Shown: positions 38,916 through 48,413, numbered from the stretch's first letter. The stretch is 64,000 bases of DNA from Salinarimonas sp052380005 (GCA_052380005.1 JBQTCJ010000005.1); one strand, 5' to 3'. Program-made: numbers and translations. Notes: generated by a model not told the origin, from the sequence alone.

Positions 38916-38992
38916 CGCGCCGCGCGCGCTCTCGGAAACCGATCGGGTGCCGTGGCGTTCTTCTCCTGCGACGATCATTCGCGGGGGAGGTC

Positions 38993-40255
38993 ATGGAACT
39001 CCTGTTGCGCAAGCTGTGCGACATCGCCGTCCGCGGCGGCCGGCTGGAGGTCGTCACCGCGTCCGGCAATCGCTTCGTGTCGGGCGACGGCGCGGGCGAG
39101 CCCGCGGTGACGATGCGCCTCACCGACGAGGCCGCGCAGCGCGCGCTCGTCCTCTATCCCGAGATGAAGCTCGGCGAGCTCTTCATGGAGGGCCGCCTCG
39201 TCCTCGATCGCGGCTCGATCTACGATCTCCTCGCGCTCTTGATGCGCGGGCGCCCGGGCGGACGGGGCGTGTGGGGCACGCGGCTCGTGCGCCGGCTGCG
39301 GCGGGCCGTGCTCGCGCTGTTCGCCCGCAACGGCGAGCGGCGGGCGCGGGCGAACGTACACCACCACTACGACCTCGATCACCGCCTCTACGACCTCTTC
39401 CTCGACGCCGACCGGCAATACAGCTGCGCCTATTTCGAGCGGCCCGGCCAGAGCCTGGACGAGGCGCAGCTCGCCAAGAAGCGGCACCTCACGGCCAAGC
39501 TCCTCGTCGATCCGGGTCACGAGGTGCTCGACATCGGCTGCGGCTGGGGCGGGCTCGCGCTCTACCTCGCGGGCGTCGCCGGAGCCGGGCGAGTGACGGG
39601 CGTGACGCTCTCCACCGAGCAGTACGAGATGGCGCGCGCGCGCGCCGTCCGGCAGGGGCTCTCGAGCCGCATCGACGTCGCGCTGAAGGACTACCGCCGG
39701 GTGGAGGGGCGCTTCGACCGGATCGTCTCGGTGGGCATGTTCGAGCATGTCGGCCCGGCGCACTACCGGGAATTCTTCGACACGGCGGCCCGGCTCCTGT
39801 GCGAGGACGGCGTGATGCTGCTCCACACGATCGGCTCGACCGGCGAGCCCGGCCCGACCAACCCCTGGATCACCCGCTGGGTCTTTCCCGGCGGCCACAT
39901 CCCCGCCCTGTCGGAGATGATCCCCGCGATCGAGCGCGCGGGCCTGCGGCTCGCGGACGTCGAGGTCCTGCGGCTGCACTACGCCGAGACCCTGCGGGCC
40001 TGGCGCGAGCGCTTCCTGGCACGGCGCGAGGAGGCGGCGCGGCTCCTCGACGAGCGCTTCTGCCGGATGTGGGAGTTCTACCTCGCGAGCTGCGAGGCCG
40101 CCTTCCGCTACGAGGACCTCGTCGTCTTCCAGCTCCAGCTCACCCGCCGCAACGACGTCGTTCCGATGACGCGTGCCTACGTCGGCGAGCGCGAGCGCAG
40201 GCTGCGCGGCCTCGAGGCCGGCATGTCGGCGACGGCGGCGCGGCGGACGGGGTGA
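38993..40255 (+). CDS. cfa: Cyclopropane-fatty-acyl-phospholipid synthase
   Basis: Adds a methylene group from S-adenosylmethionine to unsaturated acyl chains of membrane lipids, a common stress adaptation. The 420-residue protein has a lipid-binding N-terminal part (LYPEMKLGELFMEGRLVL) and the SAM-dependent domain with YSCAYFERPGQSLDEAQLAK and motif I VLDIGCGWGGLALYLA, followed by VSVGMFEHVG and FPGGHIPALSEM. ggggagg precedes the ATG. Ends before a repeat copy at 40.3 kb. Confidence 0.92.
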   Translation: MELLLRKLCDIAVRGGRLEVVTASGNRFVSGDGAGEPAVTMRLTDEAAQRALVLYPEMKLGELFMEGRLVLDRGSIYDLLALLMRGRPGGRGVWGTRLVRRLRRAVLALFARNGERRARANVHHHYDLDHRLYDLFLDADRQYSCAYFERPGQSLDEAQLAKKRHLTAKLLVDPGHEVLDIGCGWGGLALYLAGVAGAGRVTGVTLSTEQYEMARARAVRQGLSSRIDVALKDYRRVEGRFDRIVSVGMFEHVGPAHYREFFDTAARLLCEDGVMLLHTIGSTGEPGPTNPWITRWVFPGGHIPALSEMIPAIERAGLRLADVEVLRLHYAETLRAWRERFLARREEAARLLDERFCRMWEFYLASCEAAFRYEDLVVFQLQLTRRNDVVPMTRAYVGERERRLRGLEAGMSATAARRTG

Positions 40256-40332
40256 GCGGGGCTGCTCGGACCCGGAAGGAAGCGGCTGCCAGTACGAAGA
40301 CGTCGTCGACGCTTCAGGCCTGCGATCGGGAG

Positions 40333-40508
40333 CTCCCCTCTCCCTCGTGGAGAGGGGCGGGGGATGTGGGGTGCCGCTGGAGGGAGCACGGTGTCGATGC
40401 AGGCCCCAGCCACCGTCGCGCGGCATCGGCGTCTTGTGAGTTCCGCACGCCCCCCACGCCCCCCACCCCCGGCACCTCCCCACGAGGGGAAGGGGAGAGC
40501 GTCGGCGG
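40333..40508 (+). repeat. Intergenic repeat family, copy B
   Basis: About 176 bases with the same ends as copy A (ctcccctctccctcg hairpin; cacctccccacgagggga) and the same core gtcgatgcaggcc...gcggcatcggcgtc. It lies between the convergent 3' ends of cfa and the CDF transporter, so it may double as a terminator. Confidence 0.65.
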
Positions 40509-40544
40509 ATCTCGGGCGGATGCGGTCGCGTCTTCGGCCTCTGC

Positions 40545-41432
40545 TCACAGCACGAGCACGCCGGTGTGCTTGGCCTTGTCCTCGGGCTCGACGTGGATCG
40601 TGATCACCGCCTCGCCGACGGCCGTCCGGAGCCCGCCCTCGATCCGGTCGCAGATCTCGTGGGCCTCGCACACGGTCATCTCGCCGGGCACGACGAGGTG
40701 GAAGTCGATGAAGGTCACGCGCCCGGCCTGGCGGGTGCGCAGGTCGTGCGCCTCGAGCGCGCCGTCGGCGTGGCGGGAGATCACGTCGCGGATCGCGCCG
40801 AGCTCCTCGGGCGCGACCGCCTCGTCCATCAGGCCCGACACCGACGACTTCACCAGCTGCCAGCCCGACCAGAGGATGTTGAGGGCGACGAGCAGCGCCA
40901 GGATCGGGTCGAGGATCAGCCATCCCGTCAGCGCGGCGAGCGCGACGCCCGCGAGCACGCCCACGGAGGACACGACGTCGGTGAGGAGGTGGCGCCCGTC
41001 CGCCGCGAGCGCCGGCGAGCGGCGGGTGCGGCCGGCCCGGATCAGTACGGCCGCCCAGACCCCGTTGATCACGCTCGCGAGCGCGTTGGCGGCGAGGCCG
41101 ACGGGCCCGAACTCGGGCATGTGCGGCGCCGACAGCGCCCCATAGGCCGCGTGCGCGATCGAGAGCGCGGCGAGGATGATCAGCACACCCTCGATCACGG
41201 CGGAGAAGTACTCCGCCTTGTGGTGGCCGTAGGGGTGGTTGCGGTCGGCGGGCTTGGAGGAGAGCCACACGGCGACGAGCGCCGCGACTGCGGCCGCCAC
41301 GTTGACGATGCTCTCGAGCGCATCCGAGTAGAGCGCGACCGACCCGGTCAGCCACCAGGCCGCGAGCTTCAGCCCCAGGACGAGCACGCCCACGGCGATG
41401 CTCCCCACCGCGAGCCGCATCACGGTGTTCAC
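40545..41432 (-). CDS. Cation diffusion facilitator transporter
   Basis: 295 residues, inner membrane, six helices in the first 205 residues. The metal site motifs are in helix 2 (ALYSDALESIVNVAAA) and helix 5 (DGRHLLTDVVSSVGVLAG); the loop NHPYGHHKAEYFSAV is typical. The C-terminal cytoplasmic domain (VTFIDFHLVVPGEMTVCEAHEICDRIE) binds metal and dimerises. Exports zinc or iron/manganese by proton antiport; the metal is not decided by the sequence. Confidence 0.92.
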   Translation of the reverse strand: MNTVMRLAVGSIAVGVLVLGLKLAAWWLTGSVALYSDALESIVNVAAAVAALVAVWLSSKPADRNHPYGHHKAEYFSAVIEGVLIILAALSIAHAAYGALSAPHMPEFGPVGLAANALASVINGVWAAVLIRAGRTRRSPALAADGRHLLTDVVSSVGVLAGVALAALTGWLILDPILALLVALNILWSGWQLVKSSVSGLMDEAVAPEELGAIRDVISRHADGALEAHDLRTRQAGRVTFIDFHLVVPGEMTVCEAHEICDRIEGGLRTAVGEAVITIHVEPEDKAKHTGVLVL

Positions 41433-41498
41433 GAGCGCAGCTCCCTTCCGCCGGCCGATCTCGGCGGCGCCCGTGGGCGCCGGTGTCGCGCAGCGTTA

Positions 41499-42176
41499 TC
41501 AGGCCTCGCCCACGATCGCCAGGGCGAACCCGTCCCAGCCCTTGACGCCCAGCGTCTGGATCGCGGTGGCCGTGAGCCGCTTCTCGCGGCCGATCGTCTC
41601 GATCACCGCGCGGGTGCCCACGACCGACGCGTCCGTGCTCGCGGCGTCGACGACGGCGCCCTCGCGCACGACGTTGTCGAAGATCAGCACCGTGCCGGGG
41701 CGCGAGAGGCGCAGGGCGCTGGCGAGGTAGTGCGGGTTCGAGGGCTTGTCGGCGTCGACGAAGACGAGGTCGAACGGCCCCGCGCCCTCCGCCTCCAGCG
41801 CGGCGAGCGTGTCGAGCGCGCGCCCGACGCGGATGTCGACGCGCTCGGCCATTCCGGCGCGGGCGAGATTGGCGCGCGCCGTCTCGGCGTGCTTCGGGTC
41901 GACCTCGAGCGTCGTTACGCGCCCGCCCTCGGGCAGCGCGCGGGCGAGGTGGATCGTCGAGTAGCCGCCGAGCGTACCGATCTCGAGGATGCGTCGGGCG
42001 CCCGCCATCCGCGCGAGGAGATGCAGCAGCTTGCCCTGCGCCGGCGACACGTCGATCGCCGGGAGCCCTGCGTCGACGTTGGCGGCGAGCGCAGCGTCGA
42101 GGGCGGGATCGGAGAGGGCTAGGGTGTCGGCGAACCAGGCGTCGACAGCGGCGGCTTCGGCTTCGGCTTCGGTCAT
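41499..42176 (-). CDS. SAM-dependent O-methyltransferase (class I, CCoAOMT-like)
   Basis: 225 residues with motif I RILEIGTLGGYSTIHLARALP, the acidic loop TTLEVDPKHAETARANLA and the metal/catalytic block FDLVFVDADKPSNPHYLASALRL...FDNVVREG. This family methylates catechol-like hydroxyls or small aromatic acids. It lies 66 bases upstream of the CDF gene in the same direction; no pathway partner is visible. Confidence 0.85.
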   Translation of the reverse strand: MTEAEAEAAAVDAWFADTLALSDPALDAALAANVDAGLPAIDVSPAQGKLLHLLARMAGARRILEIGTLGGYSTIHLARALPEGGRVTTLEVDPKHAETARANLARAGMAERVDIRVGRALDTLAALEAEGAGPFDLVFVDADKPSNPHYLASALRLSRPGTVLIFDNVVREGAVVDAASTDASVVGTRAVIETIGREKRLTATAIQTLGVKGWDGFALAIVGEA

Positions 42177-42278
42177 GGCGATCTCTCCGATCTCGGCATC
42201 TCGATGTCCGTCCCCTCAGGGCTGGTCGGTTCACAAATCTCCATCGCCCGCGCCGGCTCTGGACGACCCGCGCCGGCA

Positions 42279-42405
42279 CCCCCCTGTCCTTCCCCGTAGG
42301 GGAAGAAGAAGGCCTGTGCCTCGCGTCGCGGGGTCCGTACCTCGGCACGACGCCTGCAATGTGTGCATCGACCAGCCACGAGGGAGAGGGGAGAGCATCG
42401 GCATC
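42279..42405 (-). repeat. Intergenic repeat family, copy C (inverted, shortened)
   Basis: On the minus strand it reads tcccctctccctcgtgg, then gtcgatgca...gcgtcgtgccgag, matching copies A and B but lacking about 40 bases between the two blocks. The other end carries a ttccccgtaggggaa hairpin. It sits between the fusion hydrolase and the methyltransferase genes. Confidence 0.55.
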
Positions 42406-42425
42406 GGCGTTTCGTACGTCCGATC

Positions 42426-43649
42426 CTACTCCTCCTCCAGCGTCTCGATCACCGAGGCGTGCTCCAGCGTGCGGTGCACGGGGCACATGTCGGCGATCTC
42501 CACGAGGCGGGCGCGCTCGGCGGGCGACAGGTCGCCCGTGATGCGCAGGCGGCGCACGAAGCGGTCGGCGCGGCGATGGCTGCCGGCCTCGGCGTCGGCG
42601 CTGTCCGTCGCGTGGACCTTGTCGTGGCCGACGTCGACGACGACGCTCTCCAGCGCGAGCTTCTTGCGCCGGGCGTACATCCGCAGCGTCATCGCCGTGC
42701 AGGCGCCGAGCGCCACCGAGAGGTACTGATAGGGCGTCGGCCCGAGATCCGAGCCGCCCAGCGCGCGCGGCTCGTCGGCGATCAGGGGAAAGCGCCCGTC
42801 CACCGACACGTGCTGGAGGAGGCCCGCGGGCGAATCCTCGCTCACCCGCACCACGCCCTCGTGGCGCGCGGCGGTCTCCTCGTCCGCCGGAGGCGGCAGG
42901 TAGCGCGCGGACCAGGCGGCGATGACGGAGGCGGCGTATTCCGCGTCCTCGGCGCGGGTCAGCAGGTGGTCGGCGTCGTCGAGCGTGACGAAGCTCTTGG
43001 GGTGCCTGGCGGCCAGGAAGATCGCGCTCGCGTTCTCGATGCCCACCGTCTCGTCGCGCGGGGCGTGGAGCACGAGGAGCGCCTTGCGCAGGTCCGCCAG
43101 CGCCGCACGCAGGCTCGCCTCGCGCACGTCCTCGACGAAGTCGCGGGTGATGGTGAAGTCGCGCCCGGCGAGGCTCACCCGCGCGGAGCCCTCGCGCTCG
43201 ATCGCCTCGAGCGAGGCGCCCAGCGTGTGCGTCACGTGCGCGGGCTCCGCCGGCGCGCCGATGGTGACGACCGCCTTCGCCTCCGGGATCCGCGCCGCCG
43301 CCGCGATCGTCGCCGCCCCGCCGAGCGAATGGCCGATGAGGATCGCGGGCGCCTCCAGCGTGGCGCGCATGTGGTCGGCGGCGAGGACGAGGTCGGCGAC
43401 GTTCGTCGTGAAGCTCGTGTTGGCGAACTCGCCTTGCGAGTGGCCGAGCCCGGTGAAGTCGAAGCGCAGGACGGCGATGCCCGAATCGGCGAGCGCGGCG
43501 GCGATCCGGCGCGCCGCCGCGAGATCCTTCGAGCAGGTGAAGCAATGGGTGAACAGCGCATAGGCGCGCGGCCGGCCGGGCGGCCGATCGAGGCGCGCGG
43601 CGAGCGTCTGGCCGTCGTGTCCGGGAAAGGCGATCTTCTCGATGGGCAT
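42426..43649 (-). CDS. Fused alpha/beta hydrolase-OsmC protein
   Basis: 407 residues in two parts. Residues 1-255 are an alpha/beta hydrolase with the nucleophile elbow GHSLGGAAT, the oxyanion block FTHCFTCSKD and acid/His near DETVGIENA and DADHLL. Residues about 265-400 are an OsmC/Ohr-like peroxide-reductase domain with the catalytic cysteines in LGACTAMTLRMY (resolving type) and IADMCPVHRTLE. Such fusions are known as bifunctional alpha/beta hydrolase/OsmC proteins; the hydrolase substrate is unknown. It has a clear ATG and reads towards the O-methyltransferase. Confidence 0.9.
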   Translation of the reverse strand: MPIEKIAFPGHDGQTLAARLDRPPGRPRAYALFTHCFTCSKDLAAARRIAAALADSGIAVLRFDFTGLGHSQGEFANTSFTTNVADLVLAADHMRATLEAPAILIGHSLGGAATIAAAARIPEAKAVVTIGAPAEPAHVTHTLGASLEAIEREGSARVSLAGRDFTITRDFVEDVREASLRAALADLRKALLVLHAPRDETVGIENASAIFLAARHPKSFVTLDDADHLLTRAEDAEYAASVIAAWSARYLPPPADEETAARHEGVVRVSEDSPAGLLQHVSVDGRFPLIADEPRALGGSDLGPTPYQYLSVALGACTAMTLRMYARRKKLALESVVVDVGHDKVHATDSADAEAGSHRRADRFVRRLRITGDLSPAERARLVEIADMCPVHRTLEHASVIETLEEE

Positions 43650-43891
43650 GATGGCTCCGTCCTTCGCGATGAGCGTATCTCAATTCCCGTTCGCCCCTTG
43701 CGCAATTCGCGTTACCCCGCCATCTGACGCTCGCTACAGCGCCGGGCCCCTCTGGCGGAACGGGATGTCCCCCGTCCGCGATGTCGGAGCTGTTCCCTCG
43801 TTCGGGATCAGCCGGCGGCCGTGCGCGCACGCGCGAGACGGCGGCTGTTCGCGGACGGGCTTTCGCCCACCCCCGTCATTGGTGCATCTCC

Positions 43892-44884
43892 ATGACAGTC
43901 ACCCTTCTCCTCGTTCTCGGGGGCCTCGTCCTGCTGGTTCTCGGCGGCGACCTCCTGGTGCGCGGCGCGGTCAAGGCCGCGACGCGGCTCGGCGTCTCGC
44001 CTCTCGTCATCGGCCTCACGCTGGTCGGCTTCGGCACCTCGACGCCCGAGCTCGTCACCTCCGTCCAGGCCTCCCTCGCCGGCGCGCCGGGCATCGCCAT
44101 CGGCAACATCGTCGGCTCCAACATCGCCAACATCCTGCTGATCCTCGGCATCTCGGCGCTGATCGCCCCGATCGCGATCCAATCGCGCGCTCTCACCCGG
44201 GACGGCGTGGTTGCGCTCGTGGTCGCCGTGCTCTTCGCCGCGCTCGCCTTCGTCTGGCCGCTCGACCGGGTGGTCGGCGCCGCCTTCGTCGCGGGCCTCG
44301 CGCTCTACATCTGGACGGCGTTCCGGCAGGAGCGTGCGGTGGTGCCCGCGCCGGACCACGGCGCGCTCTACGACAAGGCGGCGGCGACGCAGGGCGCCGA
44401 CGACGCGCTCGTGCCCGACCCCGCCGAAAAGGGCGGCGGGCTCCTCGGGCCGATCCTGCTCGCGCTCGCGGGCCTCGTCCTCGTGGTGGGCGGCGGCAAG
44501 CTCCTCGTCGACGGCGCGACCGAGCTCGCGCGCGGGCTCGGCATCTCCGAGACGGTGATCGGGCTCACCGTGGTCGCGGTCGGCACCTCGCTGCCGGAGC
44601 TCGTCACCTCCGTCGTCGCGGCGCTGCGCCGCCAGGCCGACGTCGCCTTCGGCAACATCGTCGGCTCGAACATCTACAACATCCTCGGCATCGGCGGCGT
44701 CACCGCGCTCATCGCCCCCGTCGACATCCCCGCCGAGATCGCACGGTTCGACGCACCGGTGATGGTGGGCGTGACGCTGCTGATGCTGCTCTTCGCCTTC
44801 ACGGGCAAACGCATCGCGCGCTGGGAGGGCGGCGTGCTGATCGGCGGCTACATGGCGTATCTCTGGTTCCTCTGGCCGGCCTGA
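43892..44884 (+). CDS. Calcium/sodium antiporter (CaCA family)
   Basis: 330-residue inner-membrane exchanger of the YrbG/CaCA family. The two inverted alpha-repeats are GLTLVGFGTSTPELVTSVQA and GLTVVAVGTSLPELVTSVVA, each followed by GNIVGSNI (GIAIGNIVGSNIANILL; VAFGNIVGSNIYNILG). A hydrophilic loop rich in charges separates the halves (about 145-175). ATG at 43892 gives the usual N-terminus; the frame is open further upstream. Its last 37 bases overlap the hydrolase gene on the other strand. Confidence 0.93.
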   Translation: MTVTLLLVLGGLVLLVLGGDLLVRGAVKAATRLGVSPLVIGLTLVGFGTSTPELVTSVQASLAGAPGIAIGNIVGSNIANILLILGISALIAPIAIQSRALTRDGVVALVVAVLFAALAFVWPLDRVVGAAFVAGLALYIWTAFRQERAVVPAPDHGALYDKAAATQGADDALVPDPAEKGGGLLGPILLALAGLVLVVGGGKLLVDGATELARGLGISETVIGLTVVAVGTSLPELVTSVVAALRRQADVAFGNIVGSNIYNILGIGGVTALIAPVDIPAEIARFDAPVMVGVTLLMLLFAFTGKRIARWEGGVLIGGYMAYLWFLWPA

Positions 44885-45591
44885 TCCGCGGCGAGCACCT
44901 CCGCCAGGAACGCCACGATCGCCCCGCTCACCACCGCGAGCGGGGCGAAGTCGCCCGTCGCCGGTGCCGCCGCGAGGGCCAAATGGTCGCCGGGGACGAC
45001 GTGGAGCGGGGCGGGCGGGGAGGCGGCGTCGCGGCCGTAGGGCGCGAGCCAGCCGGGCGCCTCGCTCAGGATGGAGACGAGCCGGATGCCCACGGCACCA
45101 GCCTCGCCGCGCAGCCATCGCGCGAGGTCCGCCATGTCCGCGACGGTCAGGCCGAGCCCCGCGCCGATCTCGGGATAGGGGTCGCCGCGCTCGGGCAGGA
45201 GCAGGGGCGCATCCATCAGGAAGAGCAACGTCGGCGGGAGCCGCCCGCGCGCAGTCCGCGCCCGCAGCGCCAGCGCGGCGAGGAGGCCGCCGAGGCAATA
45301 GCCGACGAAGATCGCGGCGGGGCGTTCCGCCAGGAGCCCGTCGAGCGCCTCCCCGAAGGCTGCCTCGATCGGCGCGAGGGTGAAGGCGGGGTCGCTCTTG
45401 AAGCGGGCGACGCTCGCCGGGTAGCCGATCGTCGTCGTCGCGCAGCCGGGATGCGCCGCGGACAGGCGGGCCTGGAAGACGCCGGGGCGCTCCCGCGGCC
45501 CCCAGCTCGCGAAGGCGTCGCCCTCGAGCCCGTGCAGGAAGACGACGTGCGGCGCGCGGGGCGCCTCGACGAGCGGGTGGACCGCGATCAC
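44848..45591 (-). CDS. Alpha/beta hydrolase-like protein with GYCLGG elbow
   Basis: 247 residues, last gene of the P47-like operon. The fold signals are PHVVFLHGLEGDAFASWG (oxyanion hole), FVGYCLGGLLAALALRART (nucleophile elbow with Cys in place of Ser) and a late SILSEAPGWLAPYG...HVVPGDHLAL (acid/His region). Cys at the nucleophile position is known in dienelactone hydrolases; here the rest does not match that family, so activity is uncertain. It starts at GTG 45591, overlapping the glycosyltransferase stop (GTGA). Confidence 0.72.
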   Translation of the reverse strand: MIAVHPLVEAPRAPHVVFLHGLEGDAFASWGPRERPGVFQARLSAAHPGCATTTIGYPASVARFKSDPAFTLAPIEAAFGEALDGLLAERPAAIFVGYCLGGLLAALALRARTARGRLPPTLLFLMDAPLLLPERGDPYPEIGAGLGLTVADMADLARWLRGEAGAVGIRLVSILSEAPGWLAPYGRDAASPPAPLHVVPGDHLALAAAPATGDFAPLAVVSGAIVAFLAEVLAADQAGQRNQRYAM

Positions 45592-46442
45592 GCCGCCGCC
45601 TCCGCCATGAACGGGCGCGCCGCAGCCAGCAGCGCGTCGGGGTCGTAGCCGAAGCGCTCCGGCCCGCCGCGGTCGATCGGCCCGCCGGGCGCCGACTTCT
45701 GGATTGCGCACAGATGGACGAGGCCGAGGTCGCAGTCGCGTCCGCGCCCGGCGGCGACCGCCGCGGCGAAGGCGTCGAGCACCCGCGCCGCCACCGCCTC
45801 CGGCACGAGGGGCGTGGCGCGGTCGCCGTAGAAGTGCACGAACCGAGTCGGCGCCCCGGCGAGCCGCGGCGGCGCCTGGAGGTCGGCGACCCAGCGGATG
45901 CGGCCGGGCTCCGGCGGGCGGCGCTTGAGGATCGCGTTGATCGCCTCCTGCTCGCCGACTCCGTTCCAGGGGATCGCGGGCTTGACGAACTGCGTCATCG
46001 CCCAGGCGTCCCGCAGCAGGGCACGGGCATAGGTGCCAGCGCGCAGGGCGAAGACGCAGGTGTGCAGCGGCTGGGAGGCGCGCCCGAGCGCGGGGTCCAG
46101 GCCGAGATCGGCGAAGAAGGCGTCGGGGTCCTGCGCGACGACGTCCGCGTCGCCGTCGAGGACGTCGGCGAGGTCGCGCGCCGGCGCGAGCGCGACGGCG
46201 TCGGCATCGACCCACACCGCCCACTCGTGCGTCTCGAGCGCGGCCAGCAGCGCCGGGATCTTCGCCCAGCACGCCGGCCGCGGGCGGACATCGGGGAGCG
46301 TGTCGCGGAACGCGTAGCCCTGGCGCGCGGCATAGGCGCGCGCGGCCGCGACGCCGATCGGGCCGAGTCGCGCGTATTTCAGCCCGGCCGCGTCCGCAGG
46401 GACGACGTTGCCCGTGACGATCGCGACGCGGGCGCCGTTCAC
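45588..46442 (-). CDS. Glycosyltransferase-like protein with DXD motif
   Basis: 284 residues, GTG start overlapping the upstream gene (GTGA). The motif AVWVDADAVALAP is the DXD metal/sugar-nucleotide site of a GT-A enzyme, placed after CWAKIPALLAALE as in galactosyltransferase families such as GT34; the end block FVHFYGDRATPL fits too. The protein is soluble, with no signal peptide. Donor and acceptor are unknown; it may modify the P47-like proteins or an associated metabolite (inference from the operon). Confidence 0.72.
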   Translation of the reverse strand: MNGARVAIVTGNVVPADAAGLKYARLGPIGVAAARAYAARQGYAFRDTLPDVRPRPACWAKIPALLAALETHEWAVWVDADAVALAPARDLADVLDGDADVVAQDPDAFFADLGLDPALGRASQPLHTCVFALRAGTYARALLRDAWAMTQFVKPAIPWNGVGEQEAINAILKRRPPEPGRIRWVADLQAPPRLAGAPTRFVHFYGDRATPLVPEAVAARVLDAFAAAVAAGRGRDCDLGLVHLCAIQKSAPGGPIDRGGPERFGYDPDALLAAARPFMAEAAA

Positions 46443-46771
46443 GCGGTCTCGACCACGGAGGTGAGGCGCTTCAGCGAGGCGAGCGTCGCGTCGTCGACCG
46501 TGCCCTCGACGCGCACGCCGGTCACCGTCGCGACGCCGTCGAAGGCGGCGTAGAGCGGCCCGTGCTCCTTCAGATGCCGGTCGACCGCCGCCTGGGACGC
46601 GGCGCCGACGCGGATGGTCATGATCGCGTTGCCGTCCTCCCAGCCGGCGGTGAGGGCGAGGTCGCCGCCTCCGCCGACGGCCGCGGCCACCTCGTCGCGG
46701 GCGGCTTCCGCCGCCTGCGCCTTGCCCGGGTCGACGGCGAGCGTCGCCGTCAGCGTGATCGGATGGCTCAT
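46439..46771 (-). CDS. Small dimeric alpha+beta barrel-like protein
   Basis: 110 residues between the P47-like genes and the glycosyltransferase. The pattern (LTATLAVDPGKAQAAEAARDEVAAAV, then AGWEDGNAIMTIRVGAASQAAVDRHL, then YAAFDGVATVTGVRVEG) suggests an antibiotic-biosynthesis-monooxygenase-type ferredoxin-like fold, but the link is weak and no active-site residues can be named. Its ATG overlaps the upstream stop (ATGA), and its stop overlaps the glycosyltransferase GTG. Confidence 0.6.
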   Translation of the reverse strand: MSHPITLTATLAVDPGKAQAAEAARDEVAAAVGGGGDLALTAGWEDGNAIMTIRVGAASQAAVDRHLKEHGPLYAAFDGVATVTGVRVEGTVDDATLASLKRLTSVVETA

Positions 46772-48399
46772 GATCCCTCTCCCCGCAGCGCCTTGGAGGC
46801 GCTCGTCGACATGCCCCAGAAGACGATGGCGCCGTCGACCTTGCCGCCCTCGAAGACGATTCCGCCCCGATCGGCCCAGGTGACCGGCAGCGCGGCGTCG
46901 ACGGCGAGCGGATCGATCGTCGGCAGCTGGTCGTACTGGCGCCTGGCCAGCGCCACCGCGACGTCGACGATCTTGCCGGCGGGGATCTCGACCGCCTTCT
47001 CGATGATCTTGAGCAGGATCTTGCTGCGGTTGGCCATGATCGCCGACTTGAAGCTCTGCACCCAGCCGGCGTTCGCGCCGTTGGCGACGGCCTCGCCCGC
47101 CTGCTGGCCGGCATCCTCCTCGGCGCGCTCGAGGTCCTCCTCGCTGGCGTGGCCGTCGAGCAGCCCCTGGATCTCCTCGTCCTCGAAGTCCGAGACGAGC
47201 TGGCCGCTCGCCTCCTCCTCGACCGACTCCGCGGCGGCGTTCTCGGCCGCGCCGGCCGCCGAGTCGAGGGCGCCGCCGATCACCGCGAACAGCACCTGGA
47301 GCGTGACGTTCACCGCGATCTGGAAGGCCTGCACGTCGTGATCGGGGATGACCGTGACGTGGAAGCTCTGCACCGGGTCGGCGACCTCGGCGATCACGAG
47401 ATGGCCGTCGTCGCGGCGCACGATTCCCATCGTCACGAACTGCTCGGCGTTCATCGCCACCGTGATCTCGCCGGGGCCGTGCCAGGCGGGATAGGGGAAG
47501 TGCACGTTCGACATCGAGACGTGCGCCACCGCGCCGTTGAGCGTGAGCTGGAGATTGCCCGCCGGGATCGTCGGGTGGATCGTGCTCGTGCCGCCGTCGG
47601 AGTCCGAGTAGGTGAACGTCCCCCAGGTCATCGTCCCGGTGTTGTAGATCGTGCCCGTGGGGCTGGCGGAGAAGTCCGAGAGCGACGAGCCCTGGACGAT
47701 CGCCGTGATGGCGGGCTTCAGGAGGTCCTCGTCCACCCGATGGGGGCCGAGCGCGACGGCGCGGTCGCAGCCCGGGGGCGCGCCGTCGAGCACACGCCCG
47801 TCCACCGCGACCTGCAGGTCGCTCATCGCGCGGTTCTCGGTCATGGCGAGGAGCGCCACGATGGCGCCGCGCGGGTCCATGGCGGGCAGCGGCGTGACGG
47901 CGACGGCGGCGGACGTCGGCACGATCCAGGGCTGCGCCGTCGCCGGCGCCGCGAGCGAGACGCCGGTCGAGATCGAGCCGAAGGCGCCGGCGAGGAGGGG
48001 CGCCTGCTGCTGCAGGATGGCGTGGAAGGCCTTCGCCACCTCGTAGACGTCGTCGCCGGTGACGCAGGGCGGGAAGCTGTAGCGGTCGAGCACGACGGCG
48101 TCCCCGCCCTCGGGCGCGATCGTGCCGTCCGCGCCGACCGCGAGCGTGATCACGACGCTGATCTTCGAGCCTGTGAGATCCAGCGGCGTCGCGCCGAGCG
48201 TCGCCGTGCCGGAGGCTACGGTGCAGGCGAGGACGATGCGGTTCGAGGGCGCGCCGGGGACGAGGTCCCAGGAGCCCCAGGCCCCCGCGACGCCGCCACC
48301 GGAGAAGGAGGCGGGAACCCGTCCGCTCGCCTTCAGCGCCGCGTCGACCGCGGTGAGCGTCGTGGCGTAGACGAGATCCCAGCCGAACGTGTCGAGCAT
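46768..48399 (-). CDS. P47-like TULIP-family protein, paralogue 4
   Basis: 543 residues. The N-terminal mark is MLDTFGWDLVYATTLTAVDA, the GWD-x(5-7)-A-x-N-like start of the P47/OrfX family (TULIP fold, elongated lipid-binding modules). A hydrophobic stretch at 357-384 is followed by a strongly acidic linker (390-430) and a C-terminal strand-rich module. It has no signal peptide. A strong GGAGGT lies before the ATG, 14 bases after paralogue 3. Function unknown; lipid or partner-protein binding is inferred from the family. Confidence 0.82.
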   Translation of the reverse strand: MLDTFGWDLVYATTLTAVDAALKASGRVPASFSGGGVAGAWGSWDLVPGAPSNRIVLACTVASGTATLGATPLDLTGSKISVVITLAVGADGTIAPEGGDAVVLDRYSFPPCVTGDDVYEVAKAFHAILQQQAPLLAGAFGSISTGVSLAAPATAQPWIVPTSAAVAVTPLPAMDPRGAIVALLAMTENRAMSDLQVAVDGRVLDGAPPGCDRAVALGPHRVDEDLLKPAITAIVQGSSLSDFSASPTGTIYNTGTMTWGTFTYSDSDGGTSTIHPTIPAGNLQLTLNGAVAHVSMSNVHFPYPAWHGPGEITVAMNAEQFVTMGIVRRDDGHLVIAEVADPVQSFHVTVIPDHDVQAFQIAVNVTLQVLFAVIGGALDSAAGAAENAAAESVEEEASGQLVSDFEDEEIQGLLDGHASEEDLERAEEDAGQQAGEAVANGANAGWVQSFKSAIMANRSKILLKIIEKAVEIPAGKIVDVAVALARRQYDQLPTIDPLAVDAALPVTWADRGGIVFEGGKVDGAIVFWGMSTSASKALRGEGS

Positions 48400-48413
48400 G
48401 GTGGTGACCTCCC

